Origin: Rhodovulum sulfidophilum DSM 1374
GTDB lineage: Bacteria; Pseudomonadota; Alphaproteobacteria; Rhodobacterales; Rhodobacteraceae
Direction of reading: 5' to 3'
Assembly: GCF_001633165.1 (NCBI RefSeq)
Contig: NZ_CP015418.1
Span: forward strand, 1,344,501 to 1,408,500
DNA length: 64,000 nt
Shown here one piece after another: positions 1 to 9,324 of this stretch. Both the position numbers and the translations under genes were made by a program. Within the stretch, counting starts at the first letter, position 1. Every line of letters starts with the position of its first letter. The notes below the pieces were generated by a model. That model was not told where the DNA came from. It worked only from the letters and a program-made list of their open reading frames with translations, and ran no database searches.

Positions 1-171
1 TCGGGAATTCACCTGCTGAAACGCTTCATGGAGATCGGTCAGGCCAAGGCCGATGCGGTCTATGGCAATAACGAGCTGTTCTGGCTGGTGCTGATCCATA
101 TGGTCTTCGTGCTGTCGGGCGTGCTGCTTGCGGCGATGGACTGGCTGTCGGCCCGCGCCAAGAGGACCTGA
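1..171 (+). CDS. UPF0114 (YqhA-like) membrane protein, 3' end only
   Basis: The gene is cut by the left edge of the window; only the last 56 codons are present, reading from base 1 to a TGA at 169-171. The visible part contains [11 protein letters not shown] followed by an [23 protein letters not shown] transmembrane stretch interrupted by no charged residues. This matches the C-terminal end of the UPF0114/YqhA family, a small multi-pass inner-membrane protein of unknown role. Nothing can be said about its start or upstream neighbours. Family assignment is by recognition of the conserved C-terminal pattern and is moderately sure. Confidence 0.65.
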   Translation, partial: SGIHLLKRFMEIGQAKADAVYGNNELFWLVLIHMVFVLSGVLLAAMDWLSARAKRT

Positions 172-195
172 GCGCATACTGTTGCGCCGCCGCTT

Positions 196-222
196 AGGGC
201 GGCCGGGCGGAGGTATTTGGGA
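196..222 (+). repeat. possible Rhodobacterales intergenic repeat
   Basis: The short gap between the UPF0114 gene and hisC contains GGGCGGAGGTATTTGGGA. This resembles a G-rich motif (CCTCCGGCGG..ATATTT and its complement) that recurs between genes in Rhodobacterales genomes. Only one clear copy is visible here; a partial CCTCCGGCGG-type core also occurs in the bhcB-bhcC gap near 43592. Identification is from memory of the motif. Confidence 0.25.
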
Positions 223-274
223 CTGGCTTTGGGCTTTTCCGTCGGCTAGGGATGCGCGCCAAGGAGACACCGCC

Positions 275-1360
275 ATGACCAGGATCCCCCCCCAACCCGG
301 AATTCTCGAGATCGCCCTCTATCAGGGCGGGCAGTCGAAGATCGAAGGGATGACAGATGTCGTCAAGCTGTCGTCGAACGAGAACCCGTTCGGCACCTCC
401 GAGAAGGCGAAAGCGGCCTTCTCGCGCTGCGTGCACAGCCTGCATCGCTATCCCTCGACCGACCATGCCGAGCTGCGTGCCGCCATCGGCGAACAGCACG
501 GGCTCGACCCCGAACGGGTGATCTGCGGCGTCGGTTCGGACGAGATCATCGCCTTTCTCTGCCAGGCCTATGCCGGTCCCGGCGACGAGGTGATCCATAC
601 CCGGCACGGCTTCGCCATGTACCGGATCTCGGCGCTGGCGGCGGGCGCGACCCCTGTCGAGGTCGATGAGGTCGAGCGTACCGTCGATGTCGACGCGATC
701 CTTGCCGGGGTCACCGACCGGACCCGGATCGTGTTCCTGGCCAATCCCGGCAACCCGACCGGCACCATGATCCCCGAGGCCGAGACCCGGCGGCTGGCCG
801 AAAGCCTGCCCGAGAGCGTGGTCCTGGTGCTTGACGCGGCCTATGCCGAATATGTCGAGGGTTTCGATGGCGGCCGCGCGCTGGTCGATCGTCACCATAA
901 CGTGGTGATGACCCGGACCTTCTCGAAGATCTACGGTCTGGGCGGGTTGCGGGTCGGCTGGGCCTATGCCGCGCCCGAGGTGATCGGCGTTCTGAACCGG
1001 GTCCGCAGCCCCTTCAACCTGGGTCAGGCCCAGCTCGAGACCGCCGAGGCGGCGGTGCGCGATCAGGCCTTCGTTACCCGCTGCCGGGCCGAGAACATCC
1101 GGCTCGCGGCCTGGCTGGTCGAGGCGCTGAACGAGGCCGGCGTGCCGACCGATCCGACCTTTTCCAACTTCGTGCTGCCGCGCTTTGCCGATGCCGCCGA
1201 GGCCGAGGCCTGCGATGCCTATCTCAAGTCTCAGGGGCTGATCGTGCGCCGGGTCGGCGGCTACAAGCTGCCCCATGCGCTGCGCATCACCGTGGGCGAC
1301 GAGGCCGCCTGCCGCCGGGTGGCCCATGCCGTGCGGGCCTTCAAGGAGGGGGCGCGGTGA
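275..1360 (+). CDS. hisC: Histidinol-phosphate aminotransferase
   Basis: A 361-residue PLP aminotransferase of fold type I, class II, converting imidazole acetol phosphate plus glutamate to histidinol phosphate in histidine biosynthesis; such enzymes next to tyrC often also transaminate prephenate or aromatic keto acids. Visible motifs are [11 protein letters not shown] near the N-terminus, [10 protein letters not shown] in the middle, and [15 protein letters not shown] with the PLP lysine at about residue 218. The ATG at 275 is chosen because AAGGAG lies 8 bases upstream and the family starts just before the SxNENP motif; the open frame extends further upstream to 128 but over the end of the previous gene. 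The stop overlaps the GTG start of tyrC (GTGA), which implies a translationally coupled pair and supports a role in aromatic amino acid synthesis as well. Confidence 0.93.
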   Translation: MTRIPPQPGILEIALYQGGQSKIEGMTDVVKLSSNENPFGTSEKAKAAFSRCVHSLHRYPSTDHAELRAAIGEQHGLDPERVICGVGSDEIIAFLCQAYAGPGDEVIHTRHGFAMYRISALAAGATPVEVDEVERTVDVDAILAGVTDRTRIVFLANPGNPTGTMIPEAETRRLAESLPESVVLVLDAAYAEYVEGFDGGRALVDRHHNVVMTRTFSKIYGLGGLRVGWAYAAPEVIGVLNRVRSPFNLGQAQLETAEAAVRDQAFVTRCRAENIRLAAWLVEALNEAGVPTDPTFSNFVLPRFADAAEAEACDAYLKSQGLIVRRVGGYKLPHALRITVGDEAACRRVAHAVRAFKEGAR

Positions 1361-2283
1361 AAAGCCCGCTCTACGACCGGGTCGCGCTGATCGGGCTGGG
1401 CCTGATCGCGGGCTCGATGGCGCTGGCAATGCGCCGGGCGGGGCTGGCGGGCGAGATCGTCGGCACCGCCCGTTCGGCCGAGACCCGGGCCGTTGCCGCC
1501 GAGATCGGCCTTGTCGACCGGGTGGTCGAGACCGCGGCCGAGGCCGCTGAGGGCGCCGATCTGGTGGTGCTGGCGGTGCCGGTCGGGGCGATGGGCGCGG
1601 TCGCGGCCGAGATCGCGCCGCATCTGGCCCCGGGCGCGACCCTGACCGATGTCGGCTCGGTCAAGCGCGCGGTGATCGAGACGGTCGCGCCGCATGTGCC
1701 AGAGGGCGTCCATTTCATTCCCGCCCACCCGCTGGCGGGGACCGAGCATTCGGGCCCCCGCTCGGGCTTTGCCGAGCTGTTCGACAACCGCTGGAGCCTG
1801 ATCGTGCCGGTGCCGGGCACCGATCCGGCCGCGACCGCTCGGCTGAAACGGTTCTGGGAGGGGATGGGCGCCAATGTCGAGGAGATGGATCCCGACCACC
1901 ACGACCTGGTGCTGGCGGTGACCTCGCATGTGCCGCACCTCATCGCCTATACCATGGTCGGCGTCGCCGACGACCTGCGCCGGGTGACCGATGGCGAGGT
2001 CATCAAGTATTCGGCCGCGGGCTTTCGCGATTTCACCCGGATCGCGGCCTCGGACCCGACCATGTGGCGCGACGTGTTCCTGACCAACAAGGAAGCCACG
2101 CTGGAAATTCTCGGCCGCTTCACCGAAGAGCTGTTCGCGCTTCAGCGGGCGATCCGGACCGGGCAGGGCGAGGAGCTTTTCGATTATTTCACCCGGACCC
2201 GCGCCATTCGCCGCGGCATCATCGAGGCCGGCCAGGATACCGAGGCGCCCGATTTCGGCCGCGGTGGCAAGGCCCGGACCTGA
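1357..2283 (+). CDS. tyrC: Prephenate/arogenate dehydrogenase (cyclohexadienyl dehydrogenase)
   Basis: A 308-residue NAD-dependent dehydrogenase of the TyrA/TyrC family, acting in tyrosine biosynthesis on prephenate and/or arogenate. The N-terminal Rossmann motif is [16 protein letters not shown], followed by LADVGSVK-like [12 protein letters not shown] and the family signature [11 protein letters not shown] near residues 123-133. There is no fused chorismate mutase or ACT domain, consistent with the short alphaproteobacterial form. It starts at GTG 1357 overlapping the hisC stop and ends one base into the ATG of the next gene, so the three genes probably share one mRNA. Substrate preference (prephenate versus arogenate) cannot be read from sequence. 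Confidence 0.9.
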   Translation: MKSPLYDRVALIGLGLIAGSMALAMRRAGLAGEIVGTARSAETRAVAAEIGLVDRVVETAAEAAEGADLVVLAVPVGAMGAVAAEIAPHLAPGATLTDVGSVKRAVIETVAPHVPEGVHFIPAHPLAGTEHSGPRSGFAELFDNRWSLIVPVPGTDPAATARLKRFWEGMGANVEEMDPDHHDLVLAVTSHVPHLIAYTMVGVADDLRRVTDGEVIKYSAAGFRDFTRIAASDPTMWRDVFLTNKEATLEILGRFTEELFALQRAIRTGQGEELFDYFTRTRAIRRGIIEAGQDTEAPDFGRGGKART

Positions 2284-3134
2284 TGCGGCGAGCGGGCCTC
2301 GTTCTCGCGCTGGTTCTGGTCGCGGGAACGGGGAGTGCCGCCAGTTTCGACAGCATCCCGCGCCCGAAGCCGCGCCCGGCACTTGCCTGGGGCGCGCTCC
2401 CGGCAGAGGCGGTGGCGGTCCGGCCCGAGGCACGGCCCGCGACCGTCCTCGCCCGGGTGATGAATGGTCCCCGTCGCGCCCGCTCCGAGGCGGCGGCCGG
2501 TCGGGGGCTCGACCGCTCGCTCCGGCCCGTGCCGCGGCCCTCAGATCTGCTGGCCAAGCTTGCGGCGGCGGGCCCGCGCAGCCAGCCCTCTGCGGTATCG
2601 ACCCCGCGCCGGGGCGTGGTCTGCGGCGATCCGGCGATCACGGGCGAGATGATCGCGCCGATCGTGGCCCGGGTCGCGGGCTGCGGGGTTGCGCGGCCGG
2701 TACGGGTGAGCGCGGTCGACGGCGTCGCGCTGAGCCAGCCCGTCACCGTCGATTGCGCAACGGCACGGGCGCTGAGATCCTGGGTCAGCAACGGCATCAA
2801 GCCCGCGGTGGGCCGACGCGGAGGCGGGGTCGCGTCGTTGAGGGTCTTCGCCCATTACGTCTGCCGTACGCGCAACAACCGGAAGGGCGCGAAGATCTCC
2901 GAGCATGGCCGCGGTCATGCGGTCGATATCGGCGCGGTGACGCTGCGCAACGGCACATCGCTGACCGTGCTCGGGGGCTGGAAGGACCCGGCTCAGGGCC
3001 GGGTGCTGAAGCAGATCCACCGCGCCGCTTGCGGGCCCTTCGGCACCGTGCTGGGGCCGGGCGCGGACCGGTTCCATCAGGACCATATCCATGTCGACAC
3101 GGCGCGCTATCGCGGCGGCGCCTATTGCCGCTGA
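2283..3134 (+). CDS. Extensin-like C-domain protein, exported
   Basis: A 283-residue protein with an N-terminal signal peptide ([20 protein letters not shown]), a proline/arginine-rich linker (SIPRPKPRPALAWG and later RPVPRPSDLL), and a C-terminal extensin-like domain from about residue 115. The domain shows CGDPAITG, VDCATARALRSW, HYVCRTRNN, SEHGRGHAVDIG and HQDHIHVD; the paired cysteines and the HG.A.DIG / DHIHVD histidines are typical of this family. This fold resembles peptidoglycan D,D-peptidases, so a cell-wall role is plausible but not shown. ATG 2283 overlaps the tyrC stop by one base, suggesting coupling, though no functional link to tyrosine synthesis is known. Confidence 0.85.
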   Translation: MRRAGLVLALVLVAGTGSAASFDSIPRPKPRPALAWGALPAEAVAVRPEARPATVLARVMNGPRRARSEAAAGRGLDRSLRPVPRPSDLLAKLAAAGPRSQPSAVSTPRRGVVCGDPAITGEMIAPIVARVAGCGVARPVRVSAVDGVALSQPVTVDCATARALRSWVSNGIKPAVGRRGGGVASLRVFAHYVCRTRNNRKGAKISEHGRGHAVDIGAVTLRNGTSLTVLGGWKDPAQGRVLKQIHRAACGPFGTVLGPGADRFHQDHIHVDTARYRGGAYCR

Positions 3135-3162
3135 GCCTGTTGTTCGGCCCCGGACAAGGTCT

Positions 3163-4164
3163 CTAGCGCAGCCTGAAATTCGGGGCGGGGCCCAGCGGCA
3201 CCGGGCCGAGCCAGGTCTGCCCCAGCGCAAAGCGCAGCGGCACGTCCAGCATTTCGGGACGCCCCGAAAGCCCGGCCAGCAGGCCCAGCGCGTCCTCGAG
3301 CCGGTCGGCAAGCGGCGCGGGCAGCTGGCCCGAGCTGCGGGCGATGGCGATCATTTCGCGCCAGTTGGTGGCGCGGAGCGTGAGTCTGCCCGAGGGCTGG
3401 CCCTCGGCATCGACATCGAAGCTGCCGGCCGCCTGCAGCGCCAGATCGCCCCATTGCGCGTCGAGCCGCGCGATCTCGACTCGGCGGACCTGGGGCCGCC
3501 GCTCTTCGATCGCGCGCCGGTCCCAGGGCGCGTCGAAGACGGCCACCGCCTCGAACGAGACCCGCTGGAACAGGGGCGGCAACAGGCCCGCCGGGTCGAG
3601 CGTGGCGACAAGCCCCGCGGGCGGGCGCATCCCGCTGGCCGACAGCCGCAGATGCTGGGCCCCGGGCCGGTCCGCGACGGCCTTGATCGCGATCTCGGCG
3701 CCATCCATCGAGGCCCGCCGGCCGCGATCCGAGACAAGCCCGAAGGCGCCCACCGAAAGCCTCGCCGAGGCCAGCTCGAAGGCCAGTCCGGGCCGGAAGG
3801 CCAGGGTGCCGGTCATCGTCTCGGCCGTGACCGCGATCCGCTCGAGAGGGGTGGCGATCTGCTGGGTCTCGGGCCAGCGCGCCAATATGCGCTGCGGGCG
3901 GTGGCTTTGTGCGGAAAAGCTGAATTCCGGCATCGACCAGGCCAGCCCGGTGCCCGGATCGGCCAGGCTCAGGTCCTCGATCCGGCTGTCGAACCGGGTG
4001 GGAAAGCCGGTCACGTCGATCCGCCCGGCATCGGCGGCCCAGCCCTCGGCGCGGCGGGTGTCGAGCCAGCCCGCCAGCCCGCGCTCGATCCCGCGCGCGG
4101 CCAGCGCCCAGTAGCCCGACCAGGCCAGCGCGGCCAGCAGCGCCAGAGACAGCAAAAACCGCAT
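3163..4164 (-). CDS. DUF2125 family protein, secreted or membrane-anchored
   Basis: A 333-residue protein with an N-terminal hydrophobic segment (MRFLLSLALLAALAWSGYWALA) that is a signal peptide or anchor. The remainder is a beta-rich, repetitive arrangement (GFPTRFDSRIEDLSLADP, GLAWSMPEFSFSAQSHRPQRI, DVDAEGQPSGRLTLRATNW) characteristic of DUF2125, a family restricted mainly to alphaproteobacteria and of unknown function. The start at 4164 is preferred because AAAGGGGG lies just upstream; the open frame continues further but without signal-like sequence. It is convergent with the extensin-like gene and divergent from the ChaC-type gene. Confidence 0.8.
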   Translation of the reverse strand: MRFLLSLALLAALAWSGYWALAARGIERGLAGWLDTRRAEGWAADAGRIDVTGFPTRFDSRIEDLSLADPGTGLAWSMPEFSFSAQSHRPQRILARWPETQQIATPLERIAVTAETMTGTLAFRPGLAFELASARLSVGAFGLVSDRGRRASMDGAEIAIKAVADRPGAQHLRLSASGMRPPAGLVATLDPAGLLPPLFQRVSFEAVAVFDAPWDRRAIEERRPQVRRVEIARLDAQWGDLALQAAGSFDVDAEGQPSGRLTLRATNWREMIAIARSSGQLPAPLADRLEDALGLLAGLSGRPEMLDVPLRFALGQTWLGPVPLGPAPNFRLR

Positions 4165-4226
4165 CGCGGGCCCCCTTTCGTCCCATGCCCGGATGAGGGT
4201 AACAGGGGGCGACGGGAAAGGACCAG

Positions 4227-4769
4227 ATGATGCAGGACGGCTTGTGGGTTTTCGGCTATGGATCGCTTCTTTGGAAGCCGGGCTTCGAGGTGGCCGAGCG
4301 GCGGCTCGCGCGGCTCGAGGGCTGGCATCGCAGCTTCTGCATGCGCTCGATCCACCATCGCGGCAGCGAGGCCGAGCCGGGGCTGGTACTGGCGCTCGAC
4401 GCCGCGCCCGGGGCAAGTTGCCAGGGGGTGGCGCTGCGCGCCGCGCCGGGGACCGAGGCCGAGACGCTGGCGGCGCTGCGCGAACGCGAACTGATCTCGG
4501 CCGCCTATTTCGAGGTCGAGCTCGACCTGGTTCCGGCCGGGGGCGGCACGATCCGGGCGGTCTGCTATGTGATCGACCCCGATCATGTGCAATATTGCGG
4601 CGGGCTGCCGCTTGAGGAACAGGCGCAGATCATCGCCCGGTCGCAGGGCGGCATGGGGCCGAATGACGAATATCTGTTCAACACGGTCGCGCATCTGGCC
4701 GAGCTGGGCCTGTCCGACCCCGATCTCGACTGGCTTGCCGACAGGGTCAGAGCGCTGAAATCGGATTGA
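4227..4769 (+). CDS. ChaC-type gamma-glutamylcyclotransferase
   Basis: A 180-residue ChaC family enzyme expected to release 5-oxoproline and Cys-Gly from glutathione in the cytosol. The N-terminal substrate-loop motif is VFGYGSLLWKPGF (residues 8-20), followed by RLEGWHRSFC, and RERELISAAYFEVEL (about 87-101) in the region that carries the catalytic glutamate in the family. Length fits ChaC2-like proteins. It stands alone, with a divergent DUF2125 gene upstream. A glutathione-degrading activity links conceptually to the 5-oxoprolinase-type gene at 36.7 kb, but the two are far apart and no linkage is claimed. Confidence 0.85.
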   Translation: MMQDGLWVFGYGSLLWKPGFEVAERRLARLEGWHRSFCMRSIHHRGSEAEPGLVLALDAAPGASCQGVALRAAPGTEAETLAALRERELISAAYFEVELDLVPAGGGTIRAVCYVIDPDHVQYCGGLPLEEQAQIIARSQGGMGPNDEYLFNTVAHLAELGLSDPDLDWLADRVRALKSD

Positions 4770-4779
4770 TTGTTGTGGG

Positions 4780-6042
4780 ATGGCCCTGCTTGGCCTAGTC
4801 TCTGCCCAAGAAATGACCGGGCCAGAACCCAATCCCATGGACAAGACCCCACGCGAGGCCGAGCCGCAATTTTCCCGACCGAGGCGGCAGGTCGTCTTGA
4901 TGACGAGCGCCTGCCTGTTCTTCGCGACCGGGGCCTATGTGGCCTATCCGCAGGTGGCGCCGGTGTTTCTGGCCAGCCCCTATCTGAACGGGGCCATCGT
5001 CTTCGTCTTCCTGTTCGGTGTCGCGACCTGTTTCCTGCAGGTGATCCAGCTTGGTGCCTCGGTGCGCTGGATCGAGGATTTCGCCGGCGGCATTCCGGGC
5101 CATGGCCTGACCCGGGCACCGAAGCTTCTGGCGCCGCTTGCGGCATTGCTGCGCAAGCGCAGCGACAAGCGGATGCAGATCAACACCGCCTCGGCCCGTA
5201 CCATCCTCGATTCCGTCGCGACCCGGATCGAGGAACAGCGCGACATCACCCGCTATCTGTCCAGCCTGCTGATCTTTCTGGGGCTTCTGGGCACGTTTTA
5301 CGGGTTGGCGACGGTGGTGCCCGCGGTGGTGGATACCATCCGTTCGCTCGCGCCGCGCGATGGCGAGGGCGGGGTCGAGGTGTTCGGGCGGCTGATGGTC
5401 GGGCTCGAAAGCCAGCTTGGCGGCATGGGCACGGCCTTCGCCTCGTCGCTGCTGGGGCTGGCGGGCTCGCTGGTGGTGGGGCTGCTCGAGCTGTTCGCCG
5501 GTCATGGCCAGAACCGCTTCTATCAGGAGCTCGAGGACTGGCTGTCCTCGATCACCCGGCTCGGCTTCTCGACCGGCGAGGGCGAGGGCGAGGGCGGCGG
5601 CGCCGAGGTCGGGCTGCTGGCCGCCACGCTCGACCGGCTGGCCGATCAGATGGAGGGGCTGCACACGCTCTTTGCCGAATCCGAAGGCGAGCGGGTCGCG
5701 CTTGAAAGCCGGGTCGGTACGCTGGTCGAGGCGGTCAACACGCTCGGGTCCGCGATGGAGCGCCAGCTTGACGATACCCGCGCGGTGACCGATGCGCTGT
5801 CGCGGGTGGCCGAGGGGCAGGCCCGCGCCACCGCCGCGATCGAGGCGCGGATGGGCGAGGAGGGGGCGCTGGCCGATGCCGAGGCGCGGATGCGGCTGCG
5901 CTCGATAGATGTGCAGCTTCTGCGCATTCTCGAAGAGATTTCCGCCGGGCGTCAGGAGACGGTGACCGATCTTCGGGGCGATCTGGCGGCGCTGGGCCGG
6001 ACATTGTCGCGGCTTGCGCCCGAGGGCGAGCGGTGGGGCTGA
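4780..6042 (+). CDS. ExbB/MotA-TolQ-like membrane proton-channel protein
   Basis: Up to 420 residues. Transmembrane segments are visible at about 40-60 (VLMTSACLFFATGAYVAYP), 68-88 (LNGAIVFVFLFGVATCFLQV), 160-180 (SLLIFLGLLGTFYGLATVVP) and 220-240 (SSLLGLAGSLVVGLLELF). The pair GLLGTFYGL ... GMGTAFASSLLGLAGS is the core of the MotA/TolQ/ExbB domain. The C-terminal third is a cytoplasmic coiled coil, unlike classical ExbB. The next gene, two bases downstream, encodes a TM-coiled coil-OmpA protein, so the pair probably forms a proton-driven stator-like complex. No start has a good Shine-Dalgarno; ATG 4780 is the longest, and 4813 or 4837 (MDKTPREAEPQF) are possible. Confidence 0.78.
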   Translation: MALLGLVSAQEMTGPEPNPMDKTPREAEPQFSRPRRQVVLMTSACLFFATGAYVAYPQVAPVFLASPYLNGAIVFVFLFGVATCFLQVIQLGASVRWIEDFAGGIPGHGLTRAPKLLAPLAALLRKRSDKRMQINTASARTILDSVATRIEEQRDITRYLSSLLIFLGLLGTFYGLATVVPAVVDTIRSLAPRDGEGGVEVFGRLMVGLESQLGGMGTAFASSLLGLAGSLVVGLLELFAGHGQNRFYQELEDWLSSITRLGFSTGEGEGEGGGAEVGLLAATLDRLADQMEGLHTLFAESEGERVALESRVGTLVEAVNTLGSAMERQLDDTRAVTDALSRVAEGQARATAAIEARMGEEGALADAEARMRLRSIDVQLLRILEEISAGRQETVTDLRGDLAALGRTLSRLAPEGERWG

Positions 6043-6043
6043 G

Positions 6044-7708
6044 ATGGCCCTGACGCGGCGCAGCGGCGGACGGTTCCAGGCCATGATCTGGCCGGGTTTC
6101 GTCGATGCGATGACGGCTCTGCTGCTGGTCCTGATGTTCGTGCTGTCGATCTTCATGCTGGTGCAGGAGATGCTGCGCGAGACCATCACCGGGCAGGAAA
6201 GCGAGCTGACCGAGCTGAATACCGAGCTTGCGGCCCTGGCCGATGCGCTGGGCATGGAGCGGCGCCGCGCCTCGGGGCTGGAAGAGCAGGTGGGCGAACT
6301 GGGGGCGGCGCTGACGACGGCACGTTCGGATGCCGAGGCGCAGGCGGCGCTGATCGCGTCTCTGACCGACCGGCTTTCGACGCGCGAGGCGGATCTGGCG
6401 GCGGCCGAGACCCGGATCGGCGATATCGAGGATCGCGTCGCCCGGCTTGTGAGCGAACGCGACGCGGCGCGGGCGCGCGGCGAGACGCTGGAAGGCGAGC
6501 TGGCCGAGCTTGAAGGCTCCCGCGACCGGCTGGAGGCGGCGCTGGCCTCGACCCGGCAGGAGGTCGATGCCCAGGCCGAGGCGGCGCGGCTGGCGGCGGC
6601 CCGGCGCGAGGCGCTGGAGGCGCTGGTGGCCGATCTGCGGGCCCGGAACACCGAGGCCGAGGCAGCGCGCGCGACGCTGGAGGGCCAGGTCGAGAGCGCG
6701 GAAGCCGCCTTGTCGCAGGCCGAGAAGGACCGTCTGGCCGAGGCGGCGGCGGCGGCCGCGCTGCGCGACAAGCTGGCAGGCTCGGAGGACGAGCTGAGCG
6801 CGATGAGCCTGGCGCTGGAACAGGCGCGGCAGCGGGCCGAGGAGACGCTGACCCTGCTGGCCGCGGCCGAGAAGGCGCGCGAGCAGGCCGCGACCGAGGC
6901 CGAGGGAGCCTTGTCCGAGGCCGACCGGCGCGCGGCGCTGCTGGCGGTGGCGAACGAGCGGCTTGAGACGGAAGAGGCGAAATCGGCCGAGAGCCAGCGC
7001 AAGGTGGCACTGCTGAACCGACAGATGGCGGCGCTGCGTGGCCAGCTGGGCGAGTTGCAGGGCCTGCTGGACGATGCACAGGAGCGCGACGCGGCGGCGC
7101 GGGTGCAGATCGAGACGCTGGGCAGCAAGCTGAATGCGGCACTGGCGCGGGTGGCCTCGGAACAGCGCGAACGCGCGAAGCTGGAAGAGGCGGCGCGGCG
7201 CAAGGCCGAGGAAGAGGCCGCAAGGCTCGAGGCCGAGAAGAAGACGCTGGAAGGCTACCGTTCCGAATTCTTCGGACGGATGCGGGCCTTGCTGGCCGGG
7301 CGCGAGGGCGTCCGGATCGTCGGCGACCGCTTCGTCTTTTCCTCCGAGGTTCTGTTCGAGACCGGCAAGGCCGATCTGTCGGGCGATGGCGAGGCGCAGA
7401 TCGCCAATGTGGTGGCGATCCTGCGCGGGGTCGCGGACGAGATCCCGCCCGATATCGACTGGATCCTGCGTATCGACGGCCATACCGACGACGTGCCACT
7501 GGCCCGGGGCGCCGATTTTGCCGATAACTGGGAGCTGAGCCAGGCCCGCGCGCTGTCGGTGGTGCGCTACATGATCGACGATCTGGGCTTTCCGCCCGAC
7601 CGGCTGGCGGCGGCGGGCTTCGGGCAGTACCAGCCGGTGGCGGCGGGCAAGAGCCCCGAGGCCCGGGCCCAGAACCGCCGGATCGAGCTGAAACTGACCG
7701 AACGCTGA
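6044..7708 (+). CDS. MotB-like protein: TM, long coiled coil, OmpA peptidoglycan-binding domain
   Basis: A 554-residue protein with one N-terminal transmembrane helix (about residues 20-42, DAMTALLLVLMFVLSIFML, preceded by WPGFVD with the aspartate position typical of MotB-type stators). A very long Ala/Glu/Arg-rich coiled coil follows (about 45-410). The C-terminal OmpA-like domain has FVFSSEVLFETGKADLS, RIDGHTDDVPL and LSQARALSVVRYM, ending AQNRRIELKLTER. ATG 6044 is two bases after the upstream stop; an earlier in-frame ATG at 6014 overlaps that gene and is unlikely. With the ExbB-like partner it looks like a trans-envelope, peptidoglycan-anchored motor of uncharacterised task; no flagellar genes are nearby. 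Confidence 0.82.
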   Translation: MALTRRSGGRFQAMIWPGFVDAMTALLLVLMFVLSIFMLVQEMLRETITGQESELTELNTELAALADALGMERRRASGLEEQVGELGAALTTARSDAEAQAALIASLTDRLSTREADLAAAETRIGDIEDRVARLVSERDAARARGETLEGELAELEGSRDRLEAALASTRQEVDAQAEAARLAAARREALEALVADLRARNTEAEAARATLEGQVESAEAALSQAEKDRLAEAAAAAALRDKLAGSEDELSAMSLALEQARQRAEETLTLLAAAEKAREQAATEAEGALSEADRRAALLAVANERLETEEAKSAESQRKVALLNRQMAALRGQLGELQGLLDDAQERDAAARVQIETLGSKLNAALARVASEQRERAKLEEAARRKAEEEAARLEAEKKTLEGYRSEFFGRMRALLAGREGVRIVGDRFVFSSEVLFETGKADLSGDGEAQIANVVAILRGVADEIPPDIDWILRIDGHTDDVPLARGADFADNWELSQARALSVVRYMIDDLGFPPDRLAAAGFGQYQPVAAGKSPEARAQNRRIELKLTER

Positions 7709-7725
7709 CGGGGCCCGGATCGGGC

Positions 7726-9138
7726 CTAGCGCCGGCGGCGGCCCTTCGGTACCGGCAGCGGGCGCACCCGCTTCTCGATCTCGTCGTAAAGCAGCCCGAC
7801 GATGTTCTTGCCCGAGGATTTCTCGATGCCCTCGAGGCCGGGCGAGGAATTGACCTCGAGCACCCTGGGCCCGTCATGGGCGCGCAACAGGTCGACCCCG
7901 GCGAGGTTGAGCTTGAAGGCGCGGGCCGCGCGCACCGCGATCTCGCGTTCCTGCGGGGTGATTTTTACCGTGATCGCATGGCCGCCCTGATGCAGGTTCG
8001 AACGGAAATCGCCCTCGGCCCCGGTCCGCTTCATCGCCGCCACGACCTTCGATCCGACGACGAGGCAGCGGATATCCTCGCCCGCCGCCTCCTTGATGAA
8101 GCGCTGCACCAGGAACGAGGCCTTGAGCCCGCGAAAGGCCGAGATCACCGATGAGGCGGCATTGGTGGTCTCGGCCAGCACCACGCCCTTGCCTTGCGTC
8201 GATTCCAGCAGCTTGACGATCAGCGGCGCGCCGCCCACCAGCGAGATCAGGTTGCCGGTATCCTTGGGCGAGGCGGCGAAGGCCGTGGTCGGCATGCCGA
8301 TCCGGTGGCGGGCGAGGATCTGATGCGCATGCAGCTTGTCGCGGCTTGCCGTGATGCCTTCCGAGCCGTTGACGCAATAGGTGCCGATGGTCTCGAACTG
8401 GCGGATCACGGCGGTGCCATAGGCGGTGACCGAGGCGCCGATCCGGGGGATCACGGCATCGAAACGGGGCAGGCGGGCGCCGTCGTAATGCACATCGGGC
8501 GCCAGCGCGTCGAGCAACATGTAGCAGCGCGCGGTGTCGATCACCTCGACCACATGGCCACGCGCCTCGCCCTCGGCCACCAGCCGCGCGGTCGAGTAGT
8601 TGTGCGGCTCGCGGCTGAGCACGGCGATCCGGAGCACCCGCGCGGGCGCCACCTCGCGCACCCGCTGGCTGTGATAGACGTCATAGGACAGGATCGGCTG
8701 GCAGCAGCTGTCGCCCGGGCTGACGATCACGTCCTCGCCCAGCGCCTGCCGGCCCAGCAGCATGCGGTAGGCCATGCCGCCGCGATGGGTCAGGGTCAGA
8801 TCGATCGGCCAGCGCCGCCCGCCCACCACGATCTCGGCGGCGATGACATAGCGCCATTCGGAATCGCCGTTCGACGAGGTCACCTCGCGGCGGTCGACGA
8901 TGGCGGCCGAGCAGGGGATCGACAGGTCCTCGCGTCCGGGGATCGGATGCACGGCAAAGCGGACCTTGGGCCGCGAGGCGGGGCCGAAGGGCTCGATGTC
9001 GAAGGCATGCAGCGCCGAGGTCTTGGCGCCGGTATCGACCTTGGCCTTCATCGCGGGCAGCCCGAGATCGGGCAGCGAAACCCATTCCTCCCAGCCAAGG
9101 CGAAAGCCCGTCGGCGCGGGGTCTGTGTGCTCGGTCAT
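7726..9138 (-). CDS. RimK-family ATP-grasp ligase fused to an aspartic-protease-like RimB domain
   Basis: A 470-residue two-domain protein. Residues about 10-160 form a retropepsin-like domain annotated elsewhere as ATP-dependent zinc protease (RimB-like), with [14 protein letters not shown] placing the putative catalytic Asp at residue 35 and a later [11 protein letters not shown] flap/core. From about 170 a RimK ATP-grasp ligase follows: [64 protein letters not shown] and the metal-binding end [15 protein letters not shown]. RimK enzymes ligate glutamate to a C-terminus or to small amino acids; the target here is unknown. ATG 9138 is used because the domain begins right after it. It is convergent with the OmpA-like gene and divergent from tgt. 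Confidence 0.85.
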   Translation of the reverse strand: MTEHTDPAPTGFRLGWEEWVSLPDLGLPAMKAKVDTGAKTSALHAFDIEPFGPASRPKVRFAVHPIPGREDLSIPCSAAIVDRREVTSSNGDSEWRYVIAAEIVVGGRRWPIDLTLTHRGGMAYRMLLGRQALGEDVIVSPGDSCCQPILSYDVYHSQRVREVAPARVLRIAVLSREPHNYSTARLVAEGEARGHVVEVIDTARCYMLLDALAPDVHYDGARLPRFDAVIPRIGASVTAYGTAVIRQFETIGTYCVNGSEGITASRDKLHAHQILARHRIGMPTTAFAASPKDTGNLISLVGGAPLIVKLLESTQGKGVVLAETTNAASSVISAFRGLKASFLVQRFIKEAAGEDIRCLVVGSKVVAAMKRTGAEGDFRSNLHQGGHAITVKITPQEREIAVRAARAFKLNLAGVDLLRAHDGPRVLEVNSSPGLEGIEKSSGKNIVGLLYDEIEKRVRPLPVPKGRRRR

Positions 9139-9324
9139 GCAGATCGTCCTGTGCGGTGGCGGGGCGGTCGGCCAACCCGTTCGCGGGGGGCGGATGCCTC
9201 GCGCCCTGTTGTCAAGGCCCGCCCCGGGTTGCAAGCGGCCGAACCCCGGGGCCGGTGATTTCCGTCGTGATTTCCATCGCCGGCGGCGCGCCGGAGCCTC
9301 TGTCCTTGGTCGCGCCGGGCTGAT

